A DNA stretch of 64,000 nucleotides from Sabellastarte sp. h YS-2021 (Eukaryota > Annelida > Polychaeta > Sabellida > Sabellidae): NCBI GenBank assembly GCA_964017235.1, contig OZ024930.1:154814221-154878220 (forward strand), read 5' to 3'. Every line of letters starts with the position of its first letter. The stretch's first letter is position 1. This document shows, piece after piece, positions 34,511 through 46,500 of this stretch. A program made the position numbers and the translations under genes. The notes below the pieces were generated by a model. The model saw only the letters and a program-made list of their open reading frames with translations. It made no database searches and had not been told where the DNA came from.

Positions 34511-35535
34511 CGGGAGCCTTAGTCGTGTGGTGGAACACCCACATTAGAATAAGAATTTTTCTATTCACAAAGATTATTATTCTTAGAATTCCGTTTATTT
34601 GTAGAATTTTTCTAAGAATGGTTTTTATTTTTAGAATTTTTATAAGAACAAGAATTTTCTATTCACAAAGATTCTTATTCTTAGAATATTCTAAGAATTG
34701 ATTTAAATCTTAGACTGGCACATAGCATGCTTAACTTAAGAAAAATAGTTGTTTTGGTGATTATAGTGCAGCAACTGATTGCAAATCGACATCTAGAACA
34801 GAGTGTTACATAATAAGTTGTCTATTGTGTGTTCTGTTATGAAATGCAGCCTCCTTATATTATTTTCAAAATTTCCAACTTTCTGTTGACATATGCCAAG
34901 ATCTTAGAATTTTTCTTAGAATTACGCTTAGTCTAAGAAAAATTATAAGGATTGCATACATTTCCTTTTACTTCTATTCTTAGAATTATTCTTAGCTAAG
35001 AATTGTTTTGTGAATAAGATTTCATTCTAAGAATAAGAAAATTGTTAGAAAATTGTTAGAATTTTTCTTAGCCTTAAGTGTAATTCTAAGAAAAATTCTA
35101 AGAATCTTTGTGAATACAGACCCTGGTCTTCCTCGAAGATATCCTGATATATCAGTGATGTTTTGGTTCTACCTGCAGTGGAAGGTGTACATTCTCAAGT
35201 CCTCTATATTTACTCTTGATAGATTCATGCTCTATATAAATATGCAGTTCATATAGGTGCAAGGTGTACATGTACTTCACATAAACTTATAAAACCAATT
35301 TTAAAACTCTGTTTAAAAGAGCGATAATGCAATATAATACAATAGCGGCCAAAATTAACACAAGGTCAACCAACATAAAGCTTATAAATCCTAATTTTCT
35401 ACCTACTCCAACATTAAGATTACAAGTTTGGCCACCCGTCTTAATATGATCAAGCTTTTAATTTAACTAAGGTGCTGGAACTTATATATAAAAAGGTAGT
35501 CTCAGCATGGGCTAGTCGCAAAATGTGTGTCTCAA

Positions 35536-35718
35536 CCCAGTAAACATTTGGGGGTTTTGCAAACGGTTGAAAGGAAACGTTTCAGTAAAAACGTTTGTAT
35601 AGAGAATGTTTGTAAAACGTTTTTTAAACATTTCAGTATAAACGTTTACTTGGAAACGTTTAGAAAACCATAAGATAGGGTTTATTTACGTTTAAAAACG
35701 TTTCTAATGTTTACTGGG
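35536..35718. mobile_element. 183-bp MITE rich in AAACGTTT
   Basis: Perfect inverted ends CCCAGTAAACATT bound a segment with repeated aaacgttt words. Nearby flanks share atgtgtctc/gtgtgtctc, perhaps a target duplication a few bases outside the repeats. Confidence 0.62.
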
Positions 35719-36906
35719 AATCAATGTGTCTCTCGGTAATTCCAAAAAAGGACACATTTAACCCATTGAAAATATCATCTAAATAATTGTTTAGAAAACA
35801 AGCATAAGATATCAATAAGTCTCATTTGAATAGGTCACAAAGATTCCTTGCTCTCAATAGAAGACACTAATCTTAGTCACATGCTCAACGTGTTCTGAGG
35901 CCTGAATGACCCTGAAAGGCAAGTTTTATTGAAAAGCTCTGAGCCAAATGTACACTTCCAACTATAGTGTAGATAATTGAAATGTATTACAAAGGACGAA
36001 AGAAGTATTTTTTTTCTTTCTTTTACAATAAATACAACATTAAAAAATTCAGCGGCCATCTTGAATTTTGCTATTTCTTTCAAAAAGGTTACATCTACAC
36101 ATCCACCCAGATTTCACAACTGACAATTTTGAACAATAATATTTAACATCTATAGACAAAATCTCAGCCAAAACAAAATCCCATGCCATTGCTAGCCTGA
36201 CAGATATTTAATTGTGCGAAAAAAAAAGAATTTAGTTTTGCATTGCCATTAAAGTACAACCTACATTTTATTGATGTGGTATTCTTTATTCATTGAACAC
36301 AGTTGCTTTTATTGTAAAAGTTGTGATATTTTCTTGATAATAAAAAACTCCAATTACTAGAATATTCTGCATTGGTGTTTGGCCCAAGAATTGAGACAAA
36401 GCAAATACAACTATAGTCATTACTATGGATTATGGAAGGTTCTTGTGTTTTAACTAAACAGTCAGATTTACACAAGAATTTGTGTCAGAAAAGGACAGAT
36501 TACAGTGACAGCTGACAAGGAAGGTCCCTCAGTGGACTGACGTGTGTTTGCTAGGTGAATGGTTCAATGCTTGTGTCTAATTAGCTACTTATAGATTATG
36601 TCAGACATATTTCATGTTTGCATGATTTTGTTTGTAACATTGTGTGATGAATTTTGAATTAAATTGCCATAAACAAAAATATTCAACCAACCTCAAGTGG
36701 TGGTGTTTCAAGTATTGTTTATCTATTATTTTCTTTTGCAAAAGTATATGATAGATGAGAATTTGCAATTCGAGAGGACAATATTTTCATTTAGAAGGTT
36801 TATGAACTACGATCTTAGCATTCTGGAAGGGCTCTGGACCAGCAGTTAAAAATGGGAGTGAATCACATGTATCAAACAATCTTATTTATTTATTTTCTTT
36901 CGCATA

Positions 36907-37135
36907 GGGGCCACGGTAGCACAGAGGTAAAACACTCCCCCACCTCTAAGGTAGAAGGTTCAAACCATGGACATTATGTAGGAAAGTTTGTAGTTGCTTA
37001 CCAATGGTCGGCAGTTTACAGTACAAAACCTTGACCAACTGTATGTCCTGGTTTGCTCTGCCCACAAAACTACTTGTCGCAATGTGACCTGTACAGTTTG
37101 GAAAGCAACATGAAACCCCCAATAAATAAATAAAT
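36907..37135 (+). mobile_element. SINE family B copy
   Basis: Same head (ggggccacggtagcacagag), a good B box (ggttcaaacc), the same body (ggtcggcagtttacagtaca) and an aataaataaataaat tail. The flanks share an imperfect duplication ending tttcgc. Confidence 0.85.
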
Positions 37136-40100
37136 ATTTGCTTTCGCTGTTAGTACCTTTTTGGTTATACTGTTACCACCATTTAAGTGATAATCCCAGT
37201 CACTATGTATCTCCCATTAGCTGTCCTGGAACTCAGATGGGTACCAAGTCAAGTACATGTACTAACCAAGCACAGTGCTGCTTAACCTCACTGGTCACAT
37301 GGGCACTGGTCAAGCTACACTACATAGGCAGATTGTAGGCTCAATTGTTTTTGTAAACTTTCTCTGATCTTCTAGGACCTTTATCAGATATAACATTTGG
37401 GAATTTAGTCCTAAAGTCACCTTATGGTTTGCAAAGGCAATGTTTTGGATGTTAAATTGGTAGTAGTTATCGTATAGACCTTTGTGAGTTTCATAACCAA
37501 TTTGGAATGTTTTGAGAGTAAATCAGAGGATTCCAGAACCAATTGGATCGTTTTCAAGTCCATCAGAGGATTTTCAGAATCAATATCATCTCGAAAGCTA
37601 TTGTTTTAACTATGAAATGAAAATTATCCAGATGTTGTATATCTTCTAATTTTATTGTGCGTAAAGAAAACAATAACACTAGTGTCTGTGGAAATGAGGA
37701 TGTTTTTTGGTCTTTTTGAGTAAAAAACATCAAATAATGCTCCACAATAGTCATTTAACCTTTACAATCCAACACTTTGAATAATAAATAAAATAAGTCC
37801 ATATTTACATAACGAATGTGAAAAATCTACATGGAAACATATCCATAATACGGGGCACTGGTGAATAAACTTTTCTTCTGCATGAATTTTAATAGACCTA
37901 ACAATACAGAACAATGTAAAGTTGCCTAATGATACAATATTTATAACTGACAGAAATTAAAATATTTGACAAAATCAGCATTTGTTTATCTATGATTATG
38001 CTAATAATCCATGTTAAGGGGAACCAGGAAATAAAAACAATAATTCCCCGGTCTTATATACCTCAGTTTTGGATCAAATAGAGAATGTGGTGGATAATGC
38101 AATACACTGATGCAAAAAAAAAAACATTTTAGTATAAGAATATAAACAAATAAAACTACTGAAATAACAATTATATTACAGTTAATTTGTTTCAGTAGCT
38201 ATGGCTTCTGTAATTGTGGTCTTTCTATTATTTTTTCGCAAGATATTCCATGTCTCAGGGGGCCTCCTGAGACCAAAATGACAACTTATACAACACCCAT
38301 TAATGGATAAAACCCCATGTTTTTCTATACTGAAAGCTCTATTATATTAGGGTTGGGCTCTGAATACTTTCTTATTAAGTGGACTGGATTTTTTCTCCCT
38401 TATTTCTCAGTGTAATGTCCTAAAACTTGCTGCTATATATAGCAGCCAATTTGTATTGGGTTCTTATTGCTATCATTATGAACACAAAATTGTAATGCCT
38501 CTCCAGGACGGCTGGAACAAAGACTTAGTTTGGATATTTCACAGATGTATTTGAATTTGCATAAAGCACACTTTTTCTTTCATTCATATTTAGGTTGTTT
38601 CTTTTTATAGAAACTTTTTGTTTGCTGTGTTTCAGGATACCCCTCTCTTTCAGAATAATACTGACACCAGATACGTTCACCAATGTTTCTCTTTACATTG
38701 TTCCATTAAGCATTAATTTTCATATACGCTGAGTTACAAAATTTGTCAATCTGTTACCTTTTATTGCCAAAAATGTAAAAAAAATAGTAAAATTGTTTTT
38801 GTATACATTAAAGTGCAACTTAGTCAATAAATTAAAAAATTGACAAATGTTTAATTATTTGAAAACACAGCATTGAGTAACCATAGCTACCATTTTGGTA
38901 CTTGTTACACTTTTTCAATAATTATTTGAAAACTCACATATTTCACTGTGATGAGTTATTATGCATGATTTCTGTTATAATTGTGGACACTCTTTGTGAT
39001 TATGTGTGTATTCTGTACGGTGGTTTTAAAAATTTTCATATCTCGCATAAAAATGTTTTAAATAACATGTACACAGACCTATTAACATTAGCCTTGCTAA
39101 AGGCTCATATCTCTTTGCAATTAGGGAAAATTTTCAGTTCAGACAATGAGATTTCAGTTTATATCATGTACTCATACATGTTCTGGCTTTTACATTGCCA
39201 TAAAGCTGGTGAACTTATATCTAATATCATGTATGGGCGCTTTATGAATGTCAAATATCTGTGTACATGTTTGAAATCGATATGGCAAGGCTATACTAAC
39301 ATGTAAATAAAATTCCACAAACCTATCTGTCATCTGTCTCTTTACCTCAGTTTTCATCTGTATCTGGCCTTTGACCTGGTATGACCTCCAACTGCATAAT
39401 ACATGTAGATGTGTCAGTACAATATCTTGTATTGGCTGCCACTGGGACATCATGAGATCAACATTCATGAAGAGCTGATTATAGTAGCACCTTTCCTCTT
39501 TCCCCTGGGTTTTTTAAAGTTGGGTCAGGGATGACCGCCGCCCAGGTTGCATTAGAGACACAATAGTTTATGGGTATGATTGTTGTCAGCTGATCCTAGT
39601 CCCTGTCGGGGACAAGCTAGTTCTCAGAGAGCCAGAAGAACTGCTCGTGTGTGAAGGTGCTGTAGCTGCCATATGACCGGCTATGTTGTCTCAGGCATGG
39701 GCTGTCCGCGCCTCGCTGTTTCAAGTCGAACCTGCTTGCCGTACATGAACTCTGTAAAAAATTTGTGTAGCAGTTAATAATCTACATTACTTGTTGAAGC
39801 AAATTGCTTGACCTTGTAACAAATTTCACCTTTCTGAATTTGGGTTCTGGTGACCTCTAATTTTTCCAAGGTCAAGTCGAATTGACTTGCCTTGACAAAA
39901 ACTCTTCATTCACTTTACACTTATTGGTGAGTTCCTTCATCCAGTGTCATCATAAAGCAAGATCAGTATTTAAAGTTATGAAATAATAAAGTTGTAATGT
40001 AAATTGCATGTGCATATTAAAATATTGGTAGATTGAATAGATATTTAAACCCATGCTTGTGTTTTCATATCTTGGGGTGACGAACTGGGGACTGTTTTTT

Positions 40101-40621
40101 TACTCGTAATTATTGGAAATTAAAATGTTGAAAGACGAATTATTATTATTTAATAATAGATAAAATGGGGCCTATGATTCTCAGGCACTGCTTGTTCTAT
40201 GGTGTTATTGATTATAGTGTTAAACGTTGAAGTGGAAGGCTTAGGGTTCAATTCCCATTTGGATAATGGATAATATATCCCTGGATTGTGTATTTTATAC
40301 ATTTTGCCCATTTTGATATTAATATACGGATAATTGTGGTTTGAAAACCTTATGGAGGAACTGATTGAGTAACATCCTGTTCTGGAGCAATATTTCCAAA
40401 AGGGTATCAGCCAAAAATCAGCAAAAAGAAATCAGCTTTAGTAAAGAGCTTTTTATGCTAAACTAAAGCTTACTTTTGGCTCATCATCAACTGATCTTTT
40501 TTAACACCCTCCTCGGAGAATAGGTAATAATCTTCATGTTGCACAGATAGGTTATAAGCACCAAATTCTCAAAATTCACCAAGACTATTAAGCCTCAAAG
40601 GGTGATTTTATATTGACTACC
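37136..40621. other. Mostly AT-rich non-coding stretch
   Basis: Outside the GC-rich island at 39490-39760 nothing is recognised. A hairpin tctcagggggcctcctgaga lies near 38256. Confidence 0.45.
39490..39760. other. GC-rich island of unknown nature
   Basis: This stretch is clearly richer in G and C than its surroundings. On the minus strand a ttttttacag acceptor-like site is followed by partly open frames (for example FMYGKQVRLETARRGQPM, then a stop). No family is recognised. It may be the remnant of a transposon gene. Confidence 0.4.
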
Positions 40622-40850
40622 ACCAAGAGGTTATGTTTTGGGTGTGTTTGTTTCTCTGTTTACTTTTTAAGGTTATGTTTTCTGAGTGCGTTCATGTGTT
40701 TGTCTGTTCTTTTTCCTCTTCTGTATGATAACTCCAAGAGTAATAAGTAGTTTTTTTCTTATTTTTATGTTGATAGGACCTGACCAAATTAATAAGTGAT
40801 AACATTTTGTGAAAGATCTGGCCAATATACTGGAAATAAAATCTCCAACT
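40622..40850 (+). repeat. Dispersed repeat with aagaggttatgtt head
   Basis: Starts ccaagaggttatgttttggg, then gtttgtctgttctttttcct, ataactccaagagtaataag and gatctggccaatatactgg, in the order of the other copies. Confidence 0.55.
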
Positions 40851-41358
40851 TTTAAAGGGCCCATTTTCAATGTCAAGTCATTTACTTTGGTTTTCTGATT
40901 AAAAGTACTCTGAAGCTAATGGGAGAGATTTTATGTGGGAAGGGCATGGGAAAAGAAAGAAGTGAATACAGTTTTGAAAAGACATGGGGTTAGTTTGTTT
41001 TAGCTAAGTCCAGGACTTAAATGGATTTTTAGAAAAACTAACTTAGCTAGGTACAAGCTTAACTAATAACCACAGTGGTTGTTATATCATGTGACCCTTC
41101 ATTTCTTGTCAAAATATTTACTGCTATTAAATATTATTTGTTTAACTTATTTTATCTTTGGAAAATGCTGTTTTTCCAATGGAAAACCTTGTAACCACAT
41201 AATAAGTCCAAAGATTATCTTAGGGAGGTGTTCTATATATTTATTCTTTATTTTCAGGCATTTCAAATTTTGAATAGAGAAAAATATACAGCTTCTATAT
41301 TTAAGTCTTTTTATTTACCTTTTTTGCTGACATACATATATAATGGCAGTACAATGTA

Positions 41359-41712
41359 GGGCAGGGTCGATAACACCAGCATTTTGGTATTGAGACCAAT
41401 TCAGCTGAACAACGTGATGACACTTTACCAACGGCTTTTCGAATGTCAGTATATAATACTGTGAGAAAACGAAAAATATCGCCAACAAACCTCAAATCTG
41501 AAGAAATTGTAAACCCTTATTTCATATTTTTTATATTTTCACACTTTTATAGCAGTTTCTTTTGGAAGAACTACCATATTGTGTTTACTTTCTGTTAGTT
41601 GGCCTATACGATTGGGGATATGCTAGAACACAATTGTTTTCGGTATCCCAGAATTGGTACGGTTTAACACTGGCGGGATACCGAAATGGAAAATCTGCTA
41701 CCGACCCTGCCC
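41359..41712. mobile_element. 354-bp MITE with TA duplication (Tc1/mariner-like)
   Basis: Inverted ends GGGCAGGGTCGATA and GGGCAGGGTCGGTA (read inward) lie between TA dinucleotides at 41357 and 41713. Inner parts of the arms also match (tttcggtatccc against attttggtattg). There is no coding frame. The TA target and inverted ends point to Tc1/mariner, which is an inference. Confidence 0.72.
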
Positions 41713-42499
41713 TAGACTGTAATGTGACATAATGAAAAACTGGATACAACATACAAAAACAATGGTTTGTGCCCACCTACATTTGATTGTCATTAATTAC
41801 TGCAGTTTGAAAAGGAGTTATTAAAGTTGCACCATATTTTATAAAACCTTACTTTGTCTAAATTCTAGCTTCGCCACATACTCTTGCTGCAAATATATTG
41901 TGTTCAGTTTATTACAGAAGCATTCAAAAGTCAGTGTTGACGAAGATGGTGCACTCTCAAAAATATACATCTTAGCTGTCTGATATATTGTATTTAGTGG
42001 GATAAACAGAAGAACATGAGAGGTGACCAAAAATTATGTTTACAGCAGACATGCAAATATCATGGCCAAGTCTTGATAAACAACTGTTTTAAATTGGGCT
42101 CAGAAAGTTCTGGCCTTTTCACATTGCCCAAACAAACACATAATAGTTTTATTATAGTCTTTGCAAAAGCTACAGATATGGTCATTACTTATTTTTACTT
42201 TACAAAGGTAATCCTTTGCTCCTATTATCCTTACTATATAAAACGATATTGCATCCATATAAGGTCATTATTTTTAACAGTATTGAAACATGCATTAAAT
42301 ATAATTTTCCAAGTTTTGTCCAATAATGTTACTAGAAGAGTTTGTTCCTAAAACAAGCTTTGCTTGCCATCACTACAACAATTGTTCATCAATGTTTTAT
42401 AGAAGTCTTTGCTTTCATTCTTGGATGAATCTTAGGAGTAATCTCATGTGATTAGTAATTAGGCTTTTTGCATTTAAGTCTTTGTCTGCAAAAGTTAAG

Positions 42500-42643
42500 C
42501 CCATTCTCAGGTAGACTTAGCCAAAGCGTAGACTTAGCAGCTTTGTGAAACCACCTAAGACCACAGACTTAATCTAAGTTGAAGACAAAGTGCATAACTT
42601 TAGGGCTAAGTCCGGGCTAAGTCCTTTTGTAAAACCAGCCCCA
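42500..42643. repeat. Partial copy of the GGGCCGATTTCACAAAG MITE
   Basis: The segment has gacttagccaaagc, ctttgtgaaacc and ends gctaagtccttttgtaaaac cagcccc, the right-hand arrangement of the element at 51429-52007. The left end is missing. Confidence 0.55.
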
Positions 42644-43027
42644 GGATCATATGCTGGACGCAAATAATATCCTGAAATTTCAGAAACCCTCCCTGGTGGC
42701 TGTTTACACTCTAATAAACTTAGTCTTTATTTACAAAAACTAGAAAAGTGAGCCATAAAATGTATTCGTAATAACGGGTACCGGTGAAAAGAGGCCCTTC
42801 TTAAATTTTAACTATAGATTTCTCGGCAATTTGTGTGTGGTTTTGAATGCAAAAAAGGGAGCAGAAGCAGCGTTAGGGTATTTTTAATGAAATGTGCATA
42901 ACATATATGTACTAGGTAACATAGTTATCCAATCATTAGCAAAACCATCTGCACTTGTTTATTCACAATGTCGGCTGTCGGCAAAAGTCAGGATAATAGC
43001 CAGGTATTAGCAGATCCACATAGAACT

Positions 43028-43172
43028 GGTAAAAGTTGGTGTTTTACATCCAGTTCAACAGCCAGGGTCATATTGGGACATTCCCTCAGTTTTGCCAGTT
43101 GTGGGAGTTGGGTCCACACAGAGGTGAGAGTCTGTGATTGGATGTCAAACTTGCTAACCACTAGGCCACCGA
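43028..43172 (-). mobile_element. tRNA-derived SINE (family C)
   Basis: The minus strand reads tcggtggcctagtggttagc (A box), a short body, and the tail caatatgaccctggctgttg then gatgtaaaacaccaac. It lies in the intron just upstream of receptor exon A. Confidence 0.78.
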
Positions 43173-43305
43173 GGACATGTATAGTGGCTTGGATAACCAC
43201 ATAAAATGACGGTCCTCTGTAATGTCCTATCCCAAGTGGCAGGCAAAAGTACTTCGGGTACTTAGTCTTCCTTTAGTTAGGAGAATACCAGTCATAAGTG
43301 CCTCG
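43173..43305 (+). mobile_element. SINE family A body fragment, head missing
   Basis: ataaccacataaaatgacgg then tcctatcccaagtggcaggc match the family A body. It abuts an opposed family C copy at its 5' side. Confidence 0.68.
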
Positions 43306-43308
43306 ACA

Positions 43309-43412
43309 GCAGTTGTGTTACTACTGCTACTGCTGCTATTGTTACTGCTACTACTACTGTTACTACTACTACTACTACTGCTAACGCTGCTGCTATTGCT
43401 ACTGCTACTACT
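43309..43412. repeat. CTR trinucleotide repeat next to a splice acceptor
   Basis: About 34 units of ctactg/ctgctt-like triplets end ten bases before the acceptor of receptor exon A. The leucine-rich frame across it is a by-product. Confidence 0.88.
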
Positions 43413-43421
43413 TCATTTCAG

Positions 43422-43596
43422 GTTATGCCATATACAGTGACAACATTACCATCACAGAAGAGAGTATCCTGAGTAAATATGAGGATGGACACTGGAGCAG
43501 GCCATACTTTGACTGTCGAGGTGGTGACATATGGATGATGACCTACACTGTTCCATTCTTTGGATATAATCAGAACAATGGCACCTACTATTTTAA
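43422..43596 (+). CDS. Receptor exon A: end of Cache-like domain
   Basis: The acceptor is ttcatttcag and the donor is gtaagc. The frame starts with the last two bases of a glycine codon (GYAIYSDN) and runs open through HWSRPYFDC, DIWMMTYTVPFFG to a split codon after YYF. The WMMTYTVPFFG stretch corresponds to the conserved strand near the C-terminal end of the Cache domain in GPR158/179. A long trinucleotide repeat ends about ten bases before the acceptor, replacing a normal polypyrimidine tract. Confidence 0.85.
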
Positions 43597-46500
43597 GTAA
43601 GCAGTGTAATTACATTATACATTTAAACGTGACAGTGTTTTAGATTTCTTTAGAACTCAAGATATCAAACATACCCACCCAATACTAGGTACAACACATC
43701 CTCAATGAAGATGTATACAAAGTCAATTTCAACTAATTGCAGTGTTATACTGTCGTAAAACGTATCATAGTATGTATTTTGCATTTGTGTTTGTAATTTT
43801 GGGGCTCAACATATTTTCAAAATATTTTCTTATGCCAGGAGAGGAATTGAGTGACTAATTTTTTGTCACTGCCAAACCAGAATATGAAGCTTTAAGTCCT
43901 GTTGCATATCCTAATTTGTACTTTCTACCTTGCTGTCACCTCGTTAACTTTTTCAGAAGAGATCTTGAATTGTTTTCAATTAAATGGCACTCTACCCATC
44001 GGAAAACTGCTCTGTTGCCTTGCATTTCCATGCTGAAGATCTGTGCTTGTTTATTGGCTATGGACTTTGGAACAATTAATTCGTTAAAGTACTATATAAA
44101 ACCTGACTTGATAAGTCTCCATCAAGTTTTGCAGTGTAAAGCATGAAAATTTTCTCCTTATAGTAACGTTAGAATAACTATTTCTTACTTCTTTTTGTAG
44201 AGGTACGAGTGGTATCGACATAGATCTTCAGAAGGTGGATATTGACCAGTGTCCATTAGCTTCAGGCAGTACTGGTGTCAATGTGTTTGCTGGTTCAGCC
44301 AAGTGTAAGAAAACCACACAGGTAAGAGTTACATAAGCACTGATGATACAGTTGTACATGTTACCTATTGGTATGCCATCATGTATATCAGTAATTAATA
44401 AAAGCTCATTTTGGAAATGGAATTGTCTTGTGGCATGTTCATGTAATATATTAGAGCCAAAAGGTAAATGTAGTACATAATTATGTATCACTTAAGCATG
44501 AATGATACTGTTTTCATGTCACCTAAATAGCACTGTCTTCTCAGTGACAATGTTTTAAGAAAGAGTTTCTGAGATATTTTGTGGTGCACTAAGCTAGCGT
44601 TTCTCCAAATAACATTTTGTGACATGTTCAGTTGTTGGAGTGATGCATGATACCTAAAAGTATGATCTCATTTATATGGATTGTTCACAGAAGGTCATTT
44701 GTCTAAAATATCTGTCTTGTGACAGGTTCAGATATTTAATTAGAACCAAATGTAAACAATCCTAGCCATGTGAGTATCACATAGATATGAATGGTGTTGT
44801 TATACACCCCACCTTATAGTATGGTCTCATCCATATCAGTGGTACAGAGAGGGAGTCATTGTTTGATGCTCCAAGCTTATTTGCCTCTCACACTTTTAAG
44901 TCTCTTCTGGTATGTTCAAGTGAGTGCACTTGAAGAACGCATGCCTCCACCAAGGCCCAACACCTCCAATATTGCTTATGAATGCAATGTTTAAAAACAT
45001 CTCTTAAAATATTCCTGTATCTACTACTATCTAGATGGTGTTTCAGATTACAACCAAAATTGAATCAGCTGTTCCTTATGCCACTGTTGATACTTCAGGA
45101 AATTTCATCAATATTTGTCCATAACTTTTTTAGTCATTTTGCCAAGAAACATTGTTAAGTACATAACCACCCTGGTAGAATTAACAGCATTAAAAGACAA
45201 ATACAAAGTTGGTATTTCACAACCTGTTCAACAGCCAAAGTCATATTGAGACTGCTCCTTAGCATTGCAAGTTGTATAGGTCAACTCAACAGAGGTGATA
45301 AGATGCCAAACTTGCTAGCCACTAGCCACTTGGGATTCCTATATAAAAACTACAGGGATATCTTCATATTAGACTTAAATATTTAGATTTATTTAAGTAA
45401 AAGTGAGGTACCAAGTGCCAAACACAGTTTTTCTCATCAGGTGACATGCTGTTAATAATCATAGACAAATCGGCCCTTTACCACAGATAAAATAAAATAA
45501 AATATCCTAGTCAAATCGCACCCCCAGAAAACATATCCTAGTCAGTTCTTCCCCTAAGAAAATTACTAGATTCTCAAAGAAATCTGGTTTAACCTGACAT
45601 ATAATCTAATCATAACTTTTATAGCACTTCATCTCCATTAAATAAATTACACCTGACATATAATCTAATCATAACTTTTATAGCACTTCATCTCCATTAA
45701 ATAAATTACACTGTGATAATCTAAGTGCACTTTTAGTTATACTAACATAAACAAGTGTCTAAAAGACTTTAGTTAAAAGGACTTGATTAAAAATCAAAAT
45801 ATCTTTGCCAAATCTTACTTTGGAAACTGTCACCCCTGTGAAACAAAATTAATATGACCACATTTATCACCAATTATTTATGATCATTTATAACCTGATA
45901 CATGCTTATTTGATGTACTGTTTATCAGTAAATGTCTGTCAGAGTTTGTTATGTGATTGAGATTAAGTCCAATAAAAATACTCTTTTTAAGTCAGACTAT
46001 TATAGTAAAGTGATCTCAGACAAAAATCACTACTCTAGAAAACAATGGCATAAGCTGCGCAAAACCCTGAACAGGGTCTCTGAAGTGACACTTTCATCCC
46101 ACGAGTCGGACAAATTTTTGGTTGGCCAGTTTGCCTCCTTTTTTGAACAAAATTAAGAAAATTAGAGAAACTTTTGTTCCCTCTGGCACTGAAAATGACG
46201 TTCATCCTCCTTTAGATTCTTCAAAATTACTGCTTTTACTCAAGTTTCTGAAGATGCTGTTGATGAAATAGTAAGAAACTCACCTACAAAATCCTGCCTG
46301 TTGGATCCTTGGCCAACATTTCCCATCAAGAAATGTAGTGATATGCTACTACCATCACTTACAAAATTGGTAAACTGCTCACTCATGGAGAGGTGTGTCC
46401 CTGATGGTTTCAAAACTGCTGTGGTTACTCCTATTATCAAAAAGGCTAATCTCCAGTGAATGACCTGAAGAACTATCGCCCTTTATCTGGCTTTGTTCAC

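Larger units (their letters stand above)
29964..34543. mobile_element. PIF/Harbinger DNA transposon, about 4.6 kb, two genes
   Basis: The terminal inverted repeats begin TG-CC-TGTTCCACCA on the left and TGTGGGTGTTCCACCA on the right (read inward), each followed by a GA-TAAGG block. The flanking triplets are TAA on the left and TTA on the right, best read as a TTA target duplication with one mutated base, because the surrounding outer repeat is full of attcTTAgaat. Inside are a + strand DDE transposase (30418-31724) and a - strand Myb/SANT-like gene (32521-33741) facing each other. Both ends carry dense subterminal motifs. Two genes, 3-bp TWA duplication and this protein pair are hallmarks of PIF/Harbinger. 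Confidence 0.88.
29886..35122. mobile_element. Palindromic TTCACAAAG-type MITE, split by a Harbinger insertion
   Basis: The outer ends are inverted repeats: GGGCTGTATTCACAAAG on the left, and on the right its complement with one difference (GGTCTGTATTCACAAAG). The flanks read CCTGG on both sides, which can be parsed as a 3-bp CTG duplication, the CWG type known for PIF/Harbinger. The body repeats variants of attcttagaat and ends in more ttcacaaag copies at 34560 and 34660. Without the inner insertion the element would be about 660 bp. It sits inside an older dispersed repeat. Confidence 0.65.

Noticed and set aside
38902-39306. 134-codon + strand frame
   Set aside because: AT-rich, hydrophobic by composition, with no motif and no match to the missing receptor exons.
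42016-42351. 111-codon + strand frame upstream of the receptor exons
   Set aside because: Examined as a possible upstream Cache exon. No conserved motif is seen and its end does not offer a donor in the needed phase.
43222-43440. Leucine-rich frame across the trinucleotide repeat
   Set aside because: It is the translation of a CTR microsatellite in the intron before receptor exon A.
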